Shown: positions 54,514 through 64,000, counted from the stretch's first letter. The stretch is DNA of 64,000 nucleotides from Symbiodinium natans (GCA_905221605.1 CAJNDS010002168.1:977765-1041764), one strand, 5' to 3'. Notes: generated from the letters alone by a model not told the origin. Numbers and translations: made by a program.

Positions 54514-54536
54514 GCCGTAGCCTCTGTTGGCTCAAT
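54514..54536 (+). other. Relict of the dinoflagellate spliced leader
   Basis: GCCGTAGCC and TTGGCTCAAT are separated by five bases. The conserved dinoflagellate trans-spliced leader has CCGTAGCC, then ATTT, then TGGCTCAAG. The two eight-base blocks CCGTAGCC and TGGCTCAA match exactly, with one extra base and three changes between them and G to T at the end. It lies 35 nt upstream of the ATG of the next gene and on its strand, as expected when a trans-spliced mRNA has been copied back into the genome. Confidence 0.75.
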
Positions 54537-54571
54537 CCTGAGGCAAGTCGTTTGCCAACTGCGTGTAGTCT

Positions 54572-56556
54572 ATGTTAATTCTTCGAACCATCCACGCTGC
54601 CACAGCTTCGATTGTCCTTGCTGTGCTCATCTTCCTGGCCCTGGGAGAGAAGGTCCTCTCCGTACGGCCATACAGTGCCTTTGACGATGGCGCGGGATTC
54701 GCTGCGAAAGAAGATCTGAGCACTACCCAGCTTCCAGCGAATCAGGACTCGACAGAGTCCGAGTCAGAGCAGTCCACGAATGATGATCCACGAAACGGCA
54801 AGAGTGGGAATAAAGTCACCGAGGTGGAAGCAACGTTGAAAGATCCCACAGACGGCCAAATGGCCGGTGGACACGTGACCGAGGTCACAGTTGAAGAAAA
54901 GTTCTGGGCAGGTGACCCACCCGGTGTAAAGCTTGCTTACCATCGAGGGTTTGGAAGCCGGATCATAGAATGGTCTCCAAACGGGTCCTGGAGCAAGACT
55001 CGGTCACTGCTTGACAAGAGGCCCGGTGAGGTGTTTGTGAAAGCCATCGGTGGCACAAACGTGCAGGATGTGGATCCTCAGGTTGTCACAGAGCTTTGGG
55101 CAGCGCGTGTCAATGGGACTAGTTCCTACACTGTGAGCTTCACTTCAGAGCCTCCAAAGGTGACACCTGCTCTCTATGTCATTCTTTGCACGTTGCCATG
55201 GTGTTTGGCCACTTGTATTGCTTGCTGCACCTTGCCATGCGCAATCCAGCAAATTTACACCGGAAGTGCGTTGGCGGAAGTGGGCACAGTTGTTGAAGAG
55301 TCAGCCCAGGAGCCTGTGCCGAGACTTTCGGTTACCTGGATGTCTCATCTGGTCGAGCATGATGTGACAAGGTGGAGCCTCCTTGGCTTTGGTGTTGGCA
55401 GTGTCTTGTTGTCGATGCGCACATATGCTTGTGTGCTTGTCATGGCGCCAACAACCAGTGCAATTATTGTCGCATCGGAGGTGCAGCTTGGTGCACTTAC
55501 CTTTTTCGTGGCTGCCGGGGTCAGGGCGACGAAGGCAAACCCACTCCTCGCTTCGGGCTCTATGTGTCCTCAAGGACTAACAAAGAGGTTGAGCAAGCAG
55601 CTCAAGTATGTGCTTCTATCACTGTCGCCAATGTTGACATTTGTGTACTTGGCTTTGATGGCATGGCCGGCTCTAGTTTGTTATATAATTATTTACGGCC
55701 TCTCCAGCTTGGAAGCTCTCGCCGAGTACTACGATATCCTTTTCATTGGCCCGTACTTGTTGATATTTGTCGCGCTCCCACACTTCCTGATCAATTCACA
55801 CATCCTGGCCAAAGTCGTAGAAGCTCATGTTCGGGCAGCGACGCAAAAAGTTGAGGATATACTCCACCTGGAGAGCCAAAACAAGGGGGATGGCATGAAA
55901 CAATTGAAGCCCAAGTTGAAGGAGATACACGAGGCTTGCATCGGCTTGCGCGTGAAGGTGCTTCCAAACTTGGAGTGCATCGTTGTGCCCACTCTTGGCT
56001 TTGCAGCCTGCAGTTGGGGCTTGGTGCTGATGAACATCATCGAGTTCCTCAGTGGGCATCTGGAAGACTTCGGACACGGCACGATAGGGATCGGCGTACT
56101 TGTGGCCCAGTTCCTCTTAGTGTTCCTGATATTCTTGCCTTTGGGAGTGAATTGCTTGTTGCCCCCTGCATCTGTATCAGATGCTTTCGACCACCTGCTG
56201 GAGGCATTGAACGCGCTGCGGACCCTGGATGGCATGGAAGATGACGCCCAAGTCCGACTCACCGCAACTAGATCAGTTTCGGCTTTAGGGCTTAGGGCTT
56301 TAGAAAACTTCTGACTAGGTGATCCACCTCATCTTTCCTTAAGCGCTTCGACGATGCCAAGGAAAGCTACATCAAGGAGTCCAACCGCGGGCAGGGTCTG
56401 GGATTCGCGTTCTTCGGGATTGTCATCAACACTCGCCTTATCAAAACAGTCTTCATTAAGATTGCTGCCTCCGCATCATTGCTCCTCTCGGCCTTCTACA
56501 GGGTCTTGGCCACCTACCGAGATGCTCGGAGGCTGCTCTATTATGTTCCTCCCTGA
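54572..56556 (+). CDS. Multi-pass membrane protein, join(54572..56251,56344..56556)
   Basis: The model gives 630 residues. The ATG is the first in frame and is followed by a hydrophobic segment at about residues 8-26 (signal anchor). Next comes an acidic, Ser/Asn/Glu-rich stretch (40-110) and a soluble region with ELWAARVNGTSSYTV. Membrane segments follow at about 198-226, 268-291, 294-318, 346-376, 388-408, 464-490, 503-526 and 594-612. Before the fourth-to-last come charged helices (KVVEAHVRAATQKVEDI). Exon 2 encodes RFDDAKESYIKESNRGQGLG and ends ARRLLYYVPP. Read without splicing, the frame stops at 56312-56314 after telomere-like codons; splicing restores a protein-like C-terminus. Family not recognised; transporter or receptor-like roles are only guesses. 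The upstream spliced-leader relict suggests a retroposed origin. Confidence 0.8.
56252..56343 (+). other. 92-nt GT-AG intron containing telomere-like DNA
   Basis: The donor follows codon 560 (GCC CAA|GTCCGA) and the acceptor is CTTTCCTTAAG|CGCTTC, phase 0. A pyrimidine-rich stretch precedes the AG. Inside lies GGCTTTAGGGCTTAGGGC followed by TTTAG, a short telomere-like tract, in a region otherwise free of such repeats. A donor a few bases away cannot be excluded. Confidence 0.7.
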
Positions 56557-57214
56557 GGAAACATTCGATCCGAGTCTGGGCACTGAGGAAAAGAAGATCT
56601 GCAGACACATATACATGCCCGCTGCAGCGACCTGTGCCTTCTTGTCCGCTTGAGTAAGTACACAAGGATCATGATGATGCCGATACGCATGACTAGATAC
56701 ACTTTGCTGCAAGACATCGAGACTTCATCCAGGCAAGCAGCAGATCCCTCGCCATGTTGGCAGGGATCCTACCAGTACCGTATGAGTGTTCCCATAGACT
56801 TGCGAAACATCAGCTGGAGCCTCTTGGCAGTCGGTGTCAGGCCACGCACCGGCCCGTCGAGTATTGCGGCTGATCCAGGATGCTGTGGACAGGAAGACAA
56901 AACTTTGGGCCCGGATTCTGGTTGATTCCGTCATCTTCTCGTCTCCACTTGGTTTCTGCAGGTTGGAATGCTGACCTCTGGTCGGCGTGGGCGCTTGCCT
57001 TTCGCTTGCAGTAGCTCCGTCATCATCATTTGAGCCTAAAGCCTAAAGCTCGTAGACCTTGGTGTGTGTTGCAGTTGAAGAAGGACTTAAGGTTTCAGGC
57101 TGTTCGAAGCTTACGGTTTGGGCTCTAAAGACCTTTAACTCAAGATAGTCAACAACGTGGACCGCGCAGTGACCGCTTAGTGACCTCAAAAAGCCGTTCG
57201 CAAACCTTCGCAAA
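56557..57214. other. 3' region of the membrane-protein gene, nothing recognised
   Basis: Frames on both strands are short and overlapping. This probably holds the 3' untranslated region. No polyadenylation signal was assigned, since dinoflagellates lack a well-defined one. Confidence 0.4.
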
Positions 57215-58010
57215 TTTCTACATTTCGGATTGGTCAGCCTGTCAACATGAACGACTTGAAGCAACTTGACAAGATACACTGCCGTGGGATACTTCAGAAC
57301 AGAGCTGCTTACGAACCATCCGAAATGTTGTACGAAATGACACGACCTTGACGCGATGACTCGAGTTGGCACGAATTTGCGCGAAGCAGAACGAATTGAA
57401 ATAAATTGGAACGAATTGGCTGTGAAATTGACAGAACCAACGCGAAATTAGCAAAATAAATAGGAAAAAAGTTGCATGGCACGAAATTAGCACGAACTTG
57501 CATACACAAGATCATACTTTTTTCGATGAGTAAGAAAACGAGATTTCGATAAATGTTCCCTATATAACACGTGGGGGGGGGGGGTTGGCTATTTTCTACA
57601 TTTCGGATTGCTCAGCTTGTCAACATGAACGACTTGAAGCAACTTGACAAGATACACTGCCGTGGGATACTTCAGAACAGAGCTGCTTACGAACCATCCG
57701 ACATGTTGTACGAAATGACACGACCTTGACGCGATGACTCGAGTTGGCACGAAATTGCGCGAAGCAGAACGAATTGAAATAAATTGGAACGAATTGGCTG
57801 TGAAATTGACAGAACCAACGCGAAATTAGCAAAATAAATAGGAAAAAAGTTGCATGGCACGAAATTAGCACGAACTTGCATACACAAGATCATACTTTTT
57901 TCGATGAGTAAGAAAACAAGATAACTGACTTTCGAGGAGCAAGAAGGCAAGATAGAACTCACTGTCGATAAATGTTCCCTATAACACGCGGGGGGGGGGG
58001 GGGGGGGTGG
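57215..58010. repeat. Tandem duplication, 378-bp period, with G runs
   Basis: 57215-57538 and 57593-57916 are nearly identical (a few substitutions). Each is followed by TCGATAAATGTTCCCTATA and a G run (about 57572-57584 and 57990-58007). The second copy has about 50 bp extra before the G run. Open frames on the minus strand (57242-57493 and 57620-57871) are duplicates of each other, rich in Phe and Ser; coding is not supported. Confidence 0.9.
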
Positions 58011-58967
58011 GGTGTTTGGGGGTGGGGGAAGGGGCCTGCCCCTTGGAAGCGGCAAACGGTACGAAGAGGAGAATTCCACCCCTCATCTAGTTTTCGTTTC
58101 TTGTATTTCGTTTTTTCCAGAAGAGTAAGAATTTTTCGAAACATGTTTTGGTTTTTGACCTTCTTGAGAACTCGCGGAGAGAAATGAGCAAAAAGAGGAA
58201 GGGAGGCCTAAGGGGAGGCTTGAAGGGACGCTTGTTATGGAAACTTGAGGGGGTTAGGGGAGCTTGCGGGGGGAGGGGAACGGGCTTGAAGGAGGTTATG
58301 CGCGGGGGTCTTAAGGGAGGGGCTTCAAGGCATCGAGCCCGTTCAAAGACTTGGGATGCACTTTTTTTCCAATAGCATGTGCATCAATATACACTTCCGG
58401 CAATGAACTTGCAGGAGATCATTGTTATACTTACGCAAGATTGCAAAACCTTGTGATCAACGAAAATGCAAAGAAAACTTCAGGAAGGCAAGTGCCCTCA
58501 TTAAGGTAATAGTGTGTCTGCCTCAAATAATGGTGTCACCGAGATATACATCGCTTAATTACCGCCGCACTAAGTAGAGCATAAATGAGCATCAGGGTTC
58601 CTCGAATTCGAATTCGAGGAAGCCTCTTTTCCTCAAGCCTCTTCCGCACATTTCGAACAGATCTTGCCTCCTAGCCACCACATGCTGTGTATGTCACTGC
58701 GAACAGGAGTTACGTATATCACAGGCGCAAGTGTGCAAAGCTGAGATGGAACCATCAGAATCACAAAGGTTGCGGCATTTGAGGCAAGGCTACAAATCGA
58801 GTAGTACTTCACTGTCGAGCTTGCCCTGCTTGGCCAACGACTTGAACCAAAGCCTCTAGCTTTGCTGTGATTTTTTGGAGGCGAGGTGTTTAGGATTTTC
58901 CTGATTTACACATGCCCAGATTTCATGTTGCGTTTGTTGTTTTTCTTCAGCGCTCCCATCTTAGTTG
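58011..58967. other. Unique sequence, no gene resolved
   Basis: A G-rich stretch at 58190-58340 (GGGAGGCTTGAAGG-type) is followed by AT-richer sequence. The palindrome TCGAATTCGAATTCGA lies at 58603-58618. No coding signal was recognised. Confidence 0.4.
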
Positions 58968-59986
58968 AAGAAGACGACGAAGAAGAATAAGAAGAATAAG
59001 AAGAATAAGAAGAATAAGAAGAATAAGAAGAATCAGAAGAATAAGAAGAATAAGAAGAATAAGAAGAATAAGAAGAATAAGAAGAATAAGAAGAATAAGA
59101 AGAAGAAGAAGAAGAATAAGAAGAATAAGAAGAATAAGAAGAATAAGAAGAATAAGAAGAATAAGAAGAATAAGAAGAATAAGAAGAATAAGAAGAATAA
59201 GAAGAATAAGAAGAATAAGAAGAATAAGAAGAATAAGAAGAATAAGAAGAATAAGAAGACTAAGAAGAATAAGAAGAATAAGAAGAATAGAAAAATAAGA
59301 AGAATAAGAAGAATAAGAAGAATAAGAAGAATAAGAAGAAGAAGAAGAATAAGAAGAAGAAGAAGAAGAAGAATAAGAAGAATAAGAAGAAGAAGAATAA
59401 TATGAAGAATATGAAGAATATGAAGAATAAGAAGAATAAGAAGAATAAGAAGAATAAGAAGAATAAGAAGAATAAGAAGAATAAGAAGAATAAGAAGAAT
59501 AAGAAGAATAAGAAGAATAAGAAGAAGAATAAGAAGAAGAAGAAGAACAAGAAGAATGAGAAGAATGAGAAGAATGAGAAGAATCAGAAGAATGAGAAGA
59601 ATGAGAAGAATGAGAAGAATGAGAAGAATGAGAAGAATAAGAAGAATCAGAAGAATAAAAAGAATAAGAAGAATAAGAAGAATAAGAAGAATAAGAAGAA
59701 TAAGAAGAATAAGAAGAATAAGAAGAATAAGAAGAATAAGAAGAATAAGAAGAATAAGAAGAATATGAAGAATAAGAAGAATATGAAGAATATGAAGAAT
59801 AAGACAAATAAGAAGAATAAGAAGAATAAGAAGAATAAGAAGAATAAGAAGAATAAGAAGAATAAGAAGAATAAGAAGAATAAGAAGAAGAAGAATAAGA
59901 AGGCTAAGAAGGATAAGAAGAATAAGAAGAATAAAAAGAATAAGAAGAATAAGAAGAATAAGAAGAATAAGAAGAATAAGAAGAAT

Positions 59987-60019
<33 letters not shown>

Positions 60020-60020
60020 C
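58968..60020 (+). repeat. AAGAAGAAT array, about 1 kb, ending in ATG repeats
   Basis: Over 1 kb is built of AAGAAGAAT (AAGAAT/AAG) units with local variants (AAGAATGAG at 59550-59635, AATATG at 59400-59430 and 59760-59800), ending in about 11 GAT/ATG triplets at 59988-60018. Several frames on both strands stay open for 70-286 codons because the period is a multiple of three. These are artefacts, not genes. Confidence 0.96.
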
Positions 60021-61164
60021 GCATCTGCAGGCGTCTTTCCAAAAGATGCGACAGTGCTGTGTGTGTCTAAGCAGCAACTGCGGGTATGTGAAGCTATGTG
60101 TATGTCTGAACATGCCTATGCGGGATTTAGTTCCTGGGCCCTTGCAGAAATGGCATCGCTTTTTGGACGTAGCGGGGATTCGACAAACAATATTATAGTG
60201 TGCAAAATTGTGACTCAACTAGGCTAGCCTCCTGAGCATGACTCTTGGAGCATGAGTGAATGCTTGTCTTGTGCCGCCGTCAATCTTGGTGGCTCCATAA
60301 TAATGTCACACTGCGCCGACCTGGTGGTACCGTGGCGAAGTGGAATCTGATCTGCGAAATTGCTTCGTGTCGCTTGTGGTTCGCAGCAGTTATCTGGAAT
60401 CGCACATGTGTCGCGTCTCCGCCATATAATTCGGTGCAAACTCCTCAAGGGATTTAGGGTGCAAAGCTCTACTCATTCCGGTCTGCATATCTGTTCGGCA
60501 TCAAGCATCTTCACGAGTGCATTCCGTTGAATCCGTTATTGGAAGCCGTTGCTGGGCGCCATGCTCCCAAATGCGGGCTCAAGTCGTGCTTCTCGACAAA
60601 ATGAACAACATGTCAGGCCATTACAGTGACAAACTGTGCCAGGCCGGGTTCAACATGTTATGACGGTAAGCAAAGAGCATGAGATGCATGGCAACGCCAG
60701 CAGATGAAGCAACAGTGGAAGCAACGCAGCTTCACGAGCTTCGGTGAGGTTCATTCTACGTGTGTTGTGAGTCTTTCTGCAGCCCCTTAGAAGTTGTATG
60801 CCTACCACATCCGCCATGTCACAGCGTCGGCGCTTGACCATAGGGTTGTGGTTGGGTCCCCGACTCGGTGCCGTGCACTTGGCTCAGCCTGCCGCCAATA
60901 AGGCAAGCATCCGGTCTTCTCCACAAAGTTCTGAGTAATGTGCTCGTAAATCAGGTGGTAAACGCTTCCAAGCTTCCAAGCCCTAGGATTCCGGGAGGCG
61001 GTCCTCCTTGAACGCGGCTGCAGGTCTTGTGCTGGTGTCGCCCAGAACATTCACAGCACCCGGCAGGCGAGGCCAGACTATTTCTTGCCCAGGTTTGCTA
61101 AAATGCGTTGCGTCATCGTTTTGCTTTCGAGGGATTTTTGCCGCATGAGGATTTGCCTCCCTCT
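60021..61164. other. Unique sequence, no gene resolved
   Basis: Overlapping frames of 60-104 codons on both strands have no recognisable motif. Minus-strand frames at 60802-61174 look somewhat protein-like (for example YHLIYEHITQNFVEKTG) but could not be assembled into a gene. Confidence 0.35.
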
Positions 61165-61280
61165 GCATTGACATAATCCTAAACCCTAAACACTAAACCC
61201 TAAACCCTAAACCCTAAACCCTAAACCCTAAACCCTAAACCGTAAACCCTAAACCCTAAACCCTAAACCCTAAACCCTAA
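61165..61280 (-). repeat. CCCTAAA array
   Basis: About 16 minus-sense units with two variants (CACTAAA, CCGTAAA) mark the return of telomere-like repeat after some 16 kb without any array. Confidence 0.94.
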
Positions 61281-61983
61281 TATTTCATGGGTCTTGGCAG
61301 TGCCGGCTCTCTGTGCAGGATTTCTCGGCAAGCAAAGGCAGGAGGCACGGACCCGATGCTGTCTTACCAAGACGAGGACTGACTCCACTACGCTCCACTG
61401 CAGTCGAAGAGCTTAAAAGTCATTACGGAAGTGGTGTAGTTTTTGTTGTTCTGCTGCAGTCGATGCCGCAGATTTATCAGCGCATGCAGGCTTAGCAGGA
61501 GTTCAAGCAGGCTCCAGGTAGGACAGCAAAGCGACAAGCGGATCCAAGGTCCAGAGCCATTGAAGTGGTGGCTGTTGCAGTGTTCTGTGGCGGAAGTTTG
61601 CAAATTTACCGAAATACAGGATCGCAATGTGGGCGCATCACCTTTTCTCCAAGCCGGTTTCGAGTGAGCTGGAATGTTCGTGGGCCCCGAGCTGGGGGAT
61701 ATGAGCCTTCTAGTTGTAGCGAGATTGGAGATTTGCTAGGAGTATTGGGAGCGACGCTACAGTACCGGCGACAAAGGCCGGCAGGGGCTCGAATTTGTTT
61801 GAGGGTTTTTTGACCTGTCAGTTGTCGGTAGATCATGGTCGGAGGGCCTCTTGCGGCTTGCTTTCAGCGTGGGACTCCGATTGCACAGAAGCATTGAGTT
61901 GGCTCTGAAAGAAGGAGAAAGTGGACACCCTCAACTTAGCAGCATTGTGCCTCTGTGCGAATCTGCTTTCAATGTTGGGGTTG
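61281..61983. other. Unique sequence, no gene resolved
   Basis: Short frames on both strands (60-82 codons) without motif. Nothing else was recognised. Confidence 0.35.
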
Positions 61984-62063
61984 ACGATAATAGGGGTACC
62001 TTAATGGGGTCCTTTGAAACCGGGGATCCTACTATGTGGGGGTCTATAGTAGGGGTTTCGTAA
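61984..62063. mobile_element. Foldback element, TTTTCGAAAATAGGGG family
   Basis: ACGATAATAGGGGTACCTTA at the left, TAGTAGGGGTTTCGTAACC at the right. The centre GGGGATCCTACTATGTGGGG is shared with 12310 and 63231. Confidence 0.55.
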
Positions 62064-62438
62064 CCTGCAGGGGTCTGGGAAGGCGTTCACAGCGACATCA
62101 TCGACGACCGGGGGGTCGGCTGGTTGTGCTCCTATGCCGGCCCGGTCCAGGACCCCCCCCGGAATGATTGCGATGCCGTCTCTCCGCAAGTTTTACACCA
62201 CGAAATATGACAAAAGATCTTGTATAAAGGTCACAGCTAGTCCTCTTGTAGGTTTACTTGTGTTCTGTGGGGAGATGGCTCAGAGCAGCTCGAAGCCTCT
62301 CATCGCTCATGTGTGTCGGGTTGCCCCAGCCTCTTGGAATGCGAGGTCGCTCCTAGACCCACCCCAATCACCATAATCATTATCGAACACCGACTCCGAT
62401 GGGACCTTTACATCACGCTGTTCCTGTTTGAGGTTCAG

Positions 62439-62543
62439 GGCGAGTTTGCACTCACCAACTTGGATTCACAGGAGACGCTGAATGCGATCACCGGCGGAGA
62501 TCGTAGCAAGGTCCTCCTGAACATAGGCCCGGTTAAACCCTAA
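62439..62543 (+). CDS. Possible exon truncated by a telomeric array
   Basis: After a plausible acceptor (TTTGAGGTTCAG|GGC) the frame reads GEFALTNLDSQETLNAITGG and on to VLLNIGP, then enters a CCCTAAA array (62533 onward) and stops at once at the TAA of the repeat. The upstream frame is open to 62313. No family was recognised. Confidence 0.25.
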   Translation, partial: GEFALTNLDSQETLNAITGGDRSKVLLNIGPVKP

Positions 62544-62623
62544 ACCCTAAACCCTAAACCCTAAACCCCAAACCCTAAACCCTAAACCCTAAACCCTAAA
62601 CCCTAAACCCTAAACCCTAAAAT
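62533..62623 (-). repeat. CCCTAAA array
   Basis: About 13 minus-sense units with one CCCCAAA variant. Confidence 0.94.
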
Positions 62624-62639
62624 GTGATCCTTGCTAGCT

Positions 62640-62740
62640 ATACTTATATATTGAATAATCATCATAATCATAATCATAATTATAAAAATAATAATCATAA
62701 TAATAATAGTAATAACAATAATAACAATAAGATTAATATT
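62640..62740. repeat. AT-rich ATAATCATA microsatellite
   Basis: ATAATCATAATCATAATTAT-type sequence, like 35140-35470 but shorter, lies directly beside a telomeric array. Confidence 0.85.
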
Positions 62741-63230
62741 GAAGGTTTACGGGGCTCTCCGCTGAAGTAGGTCTCCCTGGCTTGGGCCTGGCCACAGGTT
62801 GTGGAATGGACCAGCTCAGCCCTGACATCTACAAGGCGTCCTGAGAGACGTCTTTGTGTGCATCTGAAGCTCATGATGTGGACCCTCCATCACCAAGAGT
62901 TCACATTCTTGCAACGAAATATTGCCTCGCGTGCCATCATGGGCGTAAGGATGGATACACCAACTTGCTGAGTTCGGACATTTCCCGGCCACTCGTCTTT
63001 CAGGAGAGTCTGCGACCAGACTAGGACCCTCTTCGGTCCCTGGAAAGTCTTGCGTCTTGTAGGGGTTCAGGGCGTATGGTTTATAGAAGTTTATAGGGTT
63101 TTATTCCTTGTGTTTAGGGTTTAGGGTTTACAGGGTTTAGGGTTTAGGCAAGTTTAGCTAAGCTTGTTCAGTGAGACTCTGCAGGGCAGGGGAGTTGTTC
63201 AAGAAAGTTGTGGGGCTTAAGGTTTAGGGT
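62741..63230. other. Spacer with a short TTTAGGG tract
   Basis: No gene was recognised. A short forward telomeric tract with variants lies at 63110-63150. Confidence 0.45.
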
Positions 63231-63328
63231 TTTTCCCAAAATTAGGGGACCTTCTTTGGGGGGTCCTTGTCGTCAGGGAATCCTACTTGGGTGTTCATTT
63301 GAGGGTTCCCCTATTTTCGTAAACCCCC
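63231..63328. mobile_element. Foldback element, TTTTCGAAAATAGGGG family
   Basis: TTTTTCCCAAAATTAGGGGA at the left pairs with TTCCCCTATTTTCGTAAACC at the right. 98 bp. Confidence 0.68.
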
Positions 63329-63333
63329 ATATG

Positions 63334-63426
63334 GGGTTTTCGAAAAGTAGAGTCCTTTTGAAGGTCCTGATACGGGGGATAGAAAGTATATTTAGTGTAC
63401 AGGGTACCCCTGATTTTAGGAAACAC
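63334..63426. mobile_element. Foldback element, TTTTCGAAAATAGGGG family, adjacent copy
   Basis: GGGTTTTCGAAAAGTAGAGT at the left and GGGTACCCCTGATTTTAGGAAAC at the right, a few bases from the previous copy. The two may instead be one composite element. Confidence 0.5.
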
Positions 63427-63755
63427 CCGTCTAGGAAGACACTAGAGCCCTTGCATGCAGATACCGGTGGAAAACTCACCAAAACCGATCCTTGAACAAT
63501 TTTGCGACAATTACTTGGACGCTTTCCGTCCAGGGGTGTGAACCCAAGTTAATCCACCCACCAAGGAACCCTAATCCCTAATCCCTAAGCCCTTAACCCT
63601 AAACTTTCTTTCTAATTTTTTTAAACCCTAAGATGTTGATGGCTTTCTTGCAACTCCCAGGCACGCCATCGCCGAGATGGCAAAACAAACTGCCGAGGAG
63701 ATGCCGCTGGCGAAATGGCGTGCTGGCTTCAAGCGGGATTAGGGCGTTAGGGGGT
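63427..63755. other. Spacer, nothing recognised
   Basis: Contains a short reverse telomere-like tract (63568-63605) and no coding signal. Confidence 0.4.
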
Positions 63756-63840
63756 GGGATGTCCTCCCTATACTAACAGTCCTCAGTAGGGATTATAGTA
63801 CCCCCGACAAAAATCCCTTTTAAGGACTGCTAAATAGGGA
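63756..63840. mobile_element. Foldback element, TTGGGATGTTCCCCC family, right end lost (copy 10)
   Basis: GGGATGTCCTCCCTATACTA, CAGTCCTCAGTAGGGATTAT and TTTTAAGGACTGCTAA are recognisable. The terminal TATAAGGGGGAACATCCCAA is missing, replaced by TAGGGATTAGGGG. Confidence 0.7.
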
Positions 63841-63930
63841 TTAGGGGTTTGGGGTGAAAAGGGACCCAAGTTGAGACAACCAGGGCCGAGTTCAACGTGG
63901 GGTATAGGGATTGACTTTAGGAGTTTAGGG

Positions 63931-64000
63931 ATGGGATGTTCCCCCTTAAACTAACAGCTCCTTAAGAGGGACTATTGTAGGGGGTTGCTATCATCCCTAT
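63931..64000. mobile_element. Foldback element, TTGGGATGTTCCCCC family, cut by window end (copy 11)
   Basis: GGGATGTTCCCCCTTAAACT and the centre GGGGGTTGCTATCATCCCTA are present; the right arm lies beyond the window. Confidence 0.75.

Noticed and set aside
54572-56314. Unspliced 580-codon reading of the membrane-protein gene as the final model
   Set aside because: Its last 20 codons translate telomere-like sequence, while a 92 nt GT-AG intron in phase 0 leads to a 70-residue protein-like C-terminus.
58947-60070. Long frames over the AAGAAGAAT array, including 286 and 222 codons
   Set aside because: The period is a multiple of three, so frames stay open on both strands; products are simple repeats.
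1-64000. CRISPR array
   Set aside because: Repeats are short tandem or scattered inverted units without regular unique spacers, in a eukaryotic setting.

Overview
The window reads as nuclear DNA of a dinoflagellate, probably a Symbiodiniaceae-like species. The evidence is plant-type telomeric repeats (TTTAGGG), a degenerate copy of the dinoflagellate spliced-leader sequence just upstream of a gene (54514-54536), LINE and copia-class retroelements, GT-AG introns and no bacterial operon structure. The species call is inference. Many long open frames begin at non-ATG codons, lie in repeats or are antisense shadows, so few genes are called.

Positions 1 to about 44,750 are a mosaic of TTTAGGG arrays in both orientations (some perfect, many decayed to TTTCGGG, TTCAGGG or TTTGGGG), separated by roughly 30-600 bp of other sequence. 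At least seven families of short inverted-repeat (foldback or MITE-like) elements are scattered through it; the commonest is a ~100 bp near-palindrome present 11 times in the window. One copy (29178-29340) is split cleanly by 64 bp of telomere-like DNA. A complete 5.1 kb LTR retrotransposon (3387-8490, minus strand) sits inside a telomeric array. It has two identical 260 bp LTRs, a 5 bp target duplication, a polypurine tract and a primer-binding site matching the anticodon arm of initiator tRNA-Met, as in copia. It carries no recognisable protease, integrase or reverse transcriptase. A Cys-rich, Helitron-associated-like fragment lies among local repeats at 30.2-31.35 kb.

From about 44.75 to 61.1 kb the telomeric arrays stop and the sequence becomes gene-like. 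Reading frames across GT-AG junctions gives chains of exons at 45838-47127 and 50083-51473. Most joins agree in phase; the join after 46789 and the treatment of an in-frame TGA at 50779-50781 are unresolved. The two chains may be one gene whose large intron holds a broken LINE (about 47.63-49.95 kb). The clearest gene is 54572-56556, a 630-residue multi-pass membrane protein with one 92 nt intron near its 3' end, preceded by the spliced-leader relict, which suggests retroposition of an mRNA. It is followed by a 378 bp tandem duplication and a 1 kb AAGAAGAAT array.

The last 3 kb returns to the mosaic pattern, with telomeric arrays and four more foldback elements, one cut by the window edge. 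No rRNA, tRNA or CRISPR was found. The recurring theme is traffic of telomere-like DNA and mobile elements: telomeric tracts interrupt other elements, retroelements interrupt telomeric tracts, and a telomere-like tract lies inside an intron.
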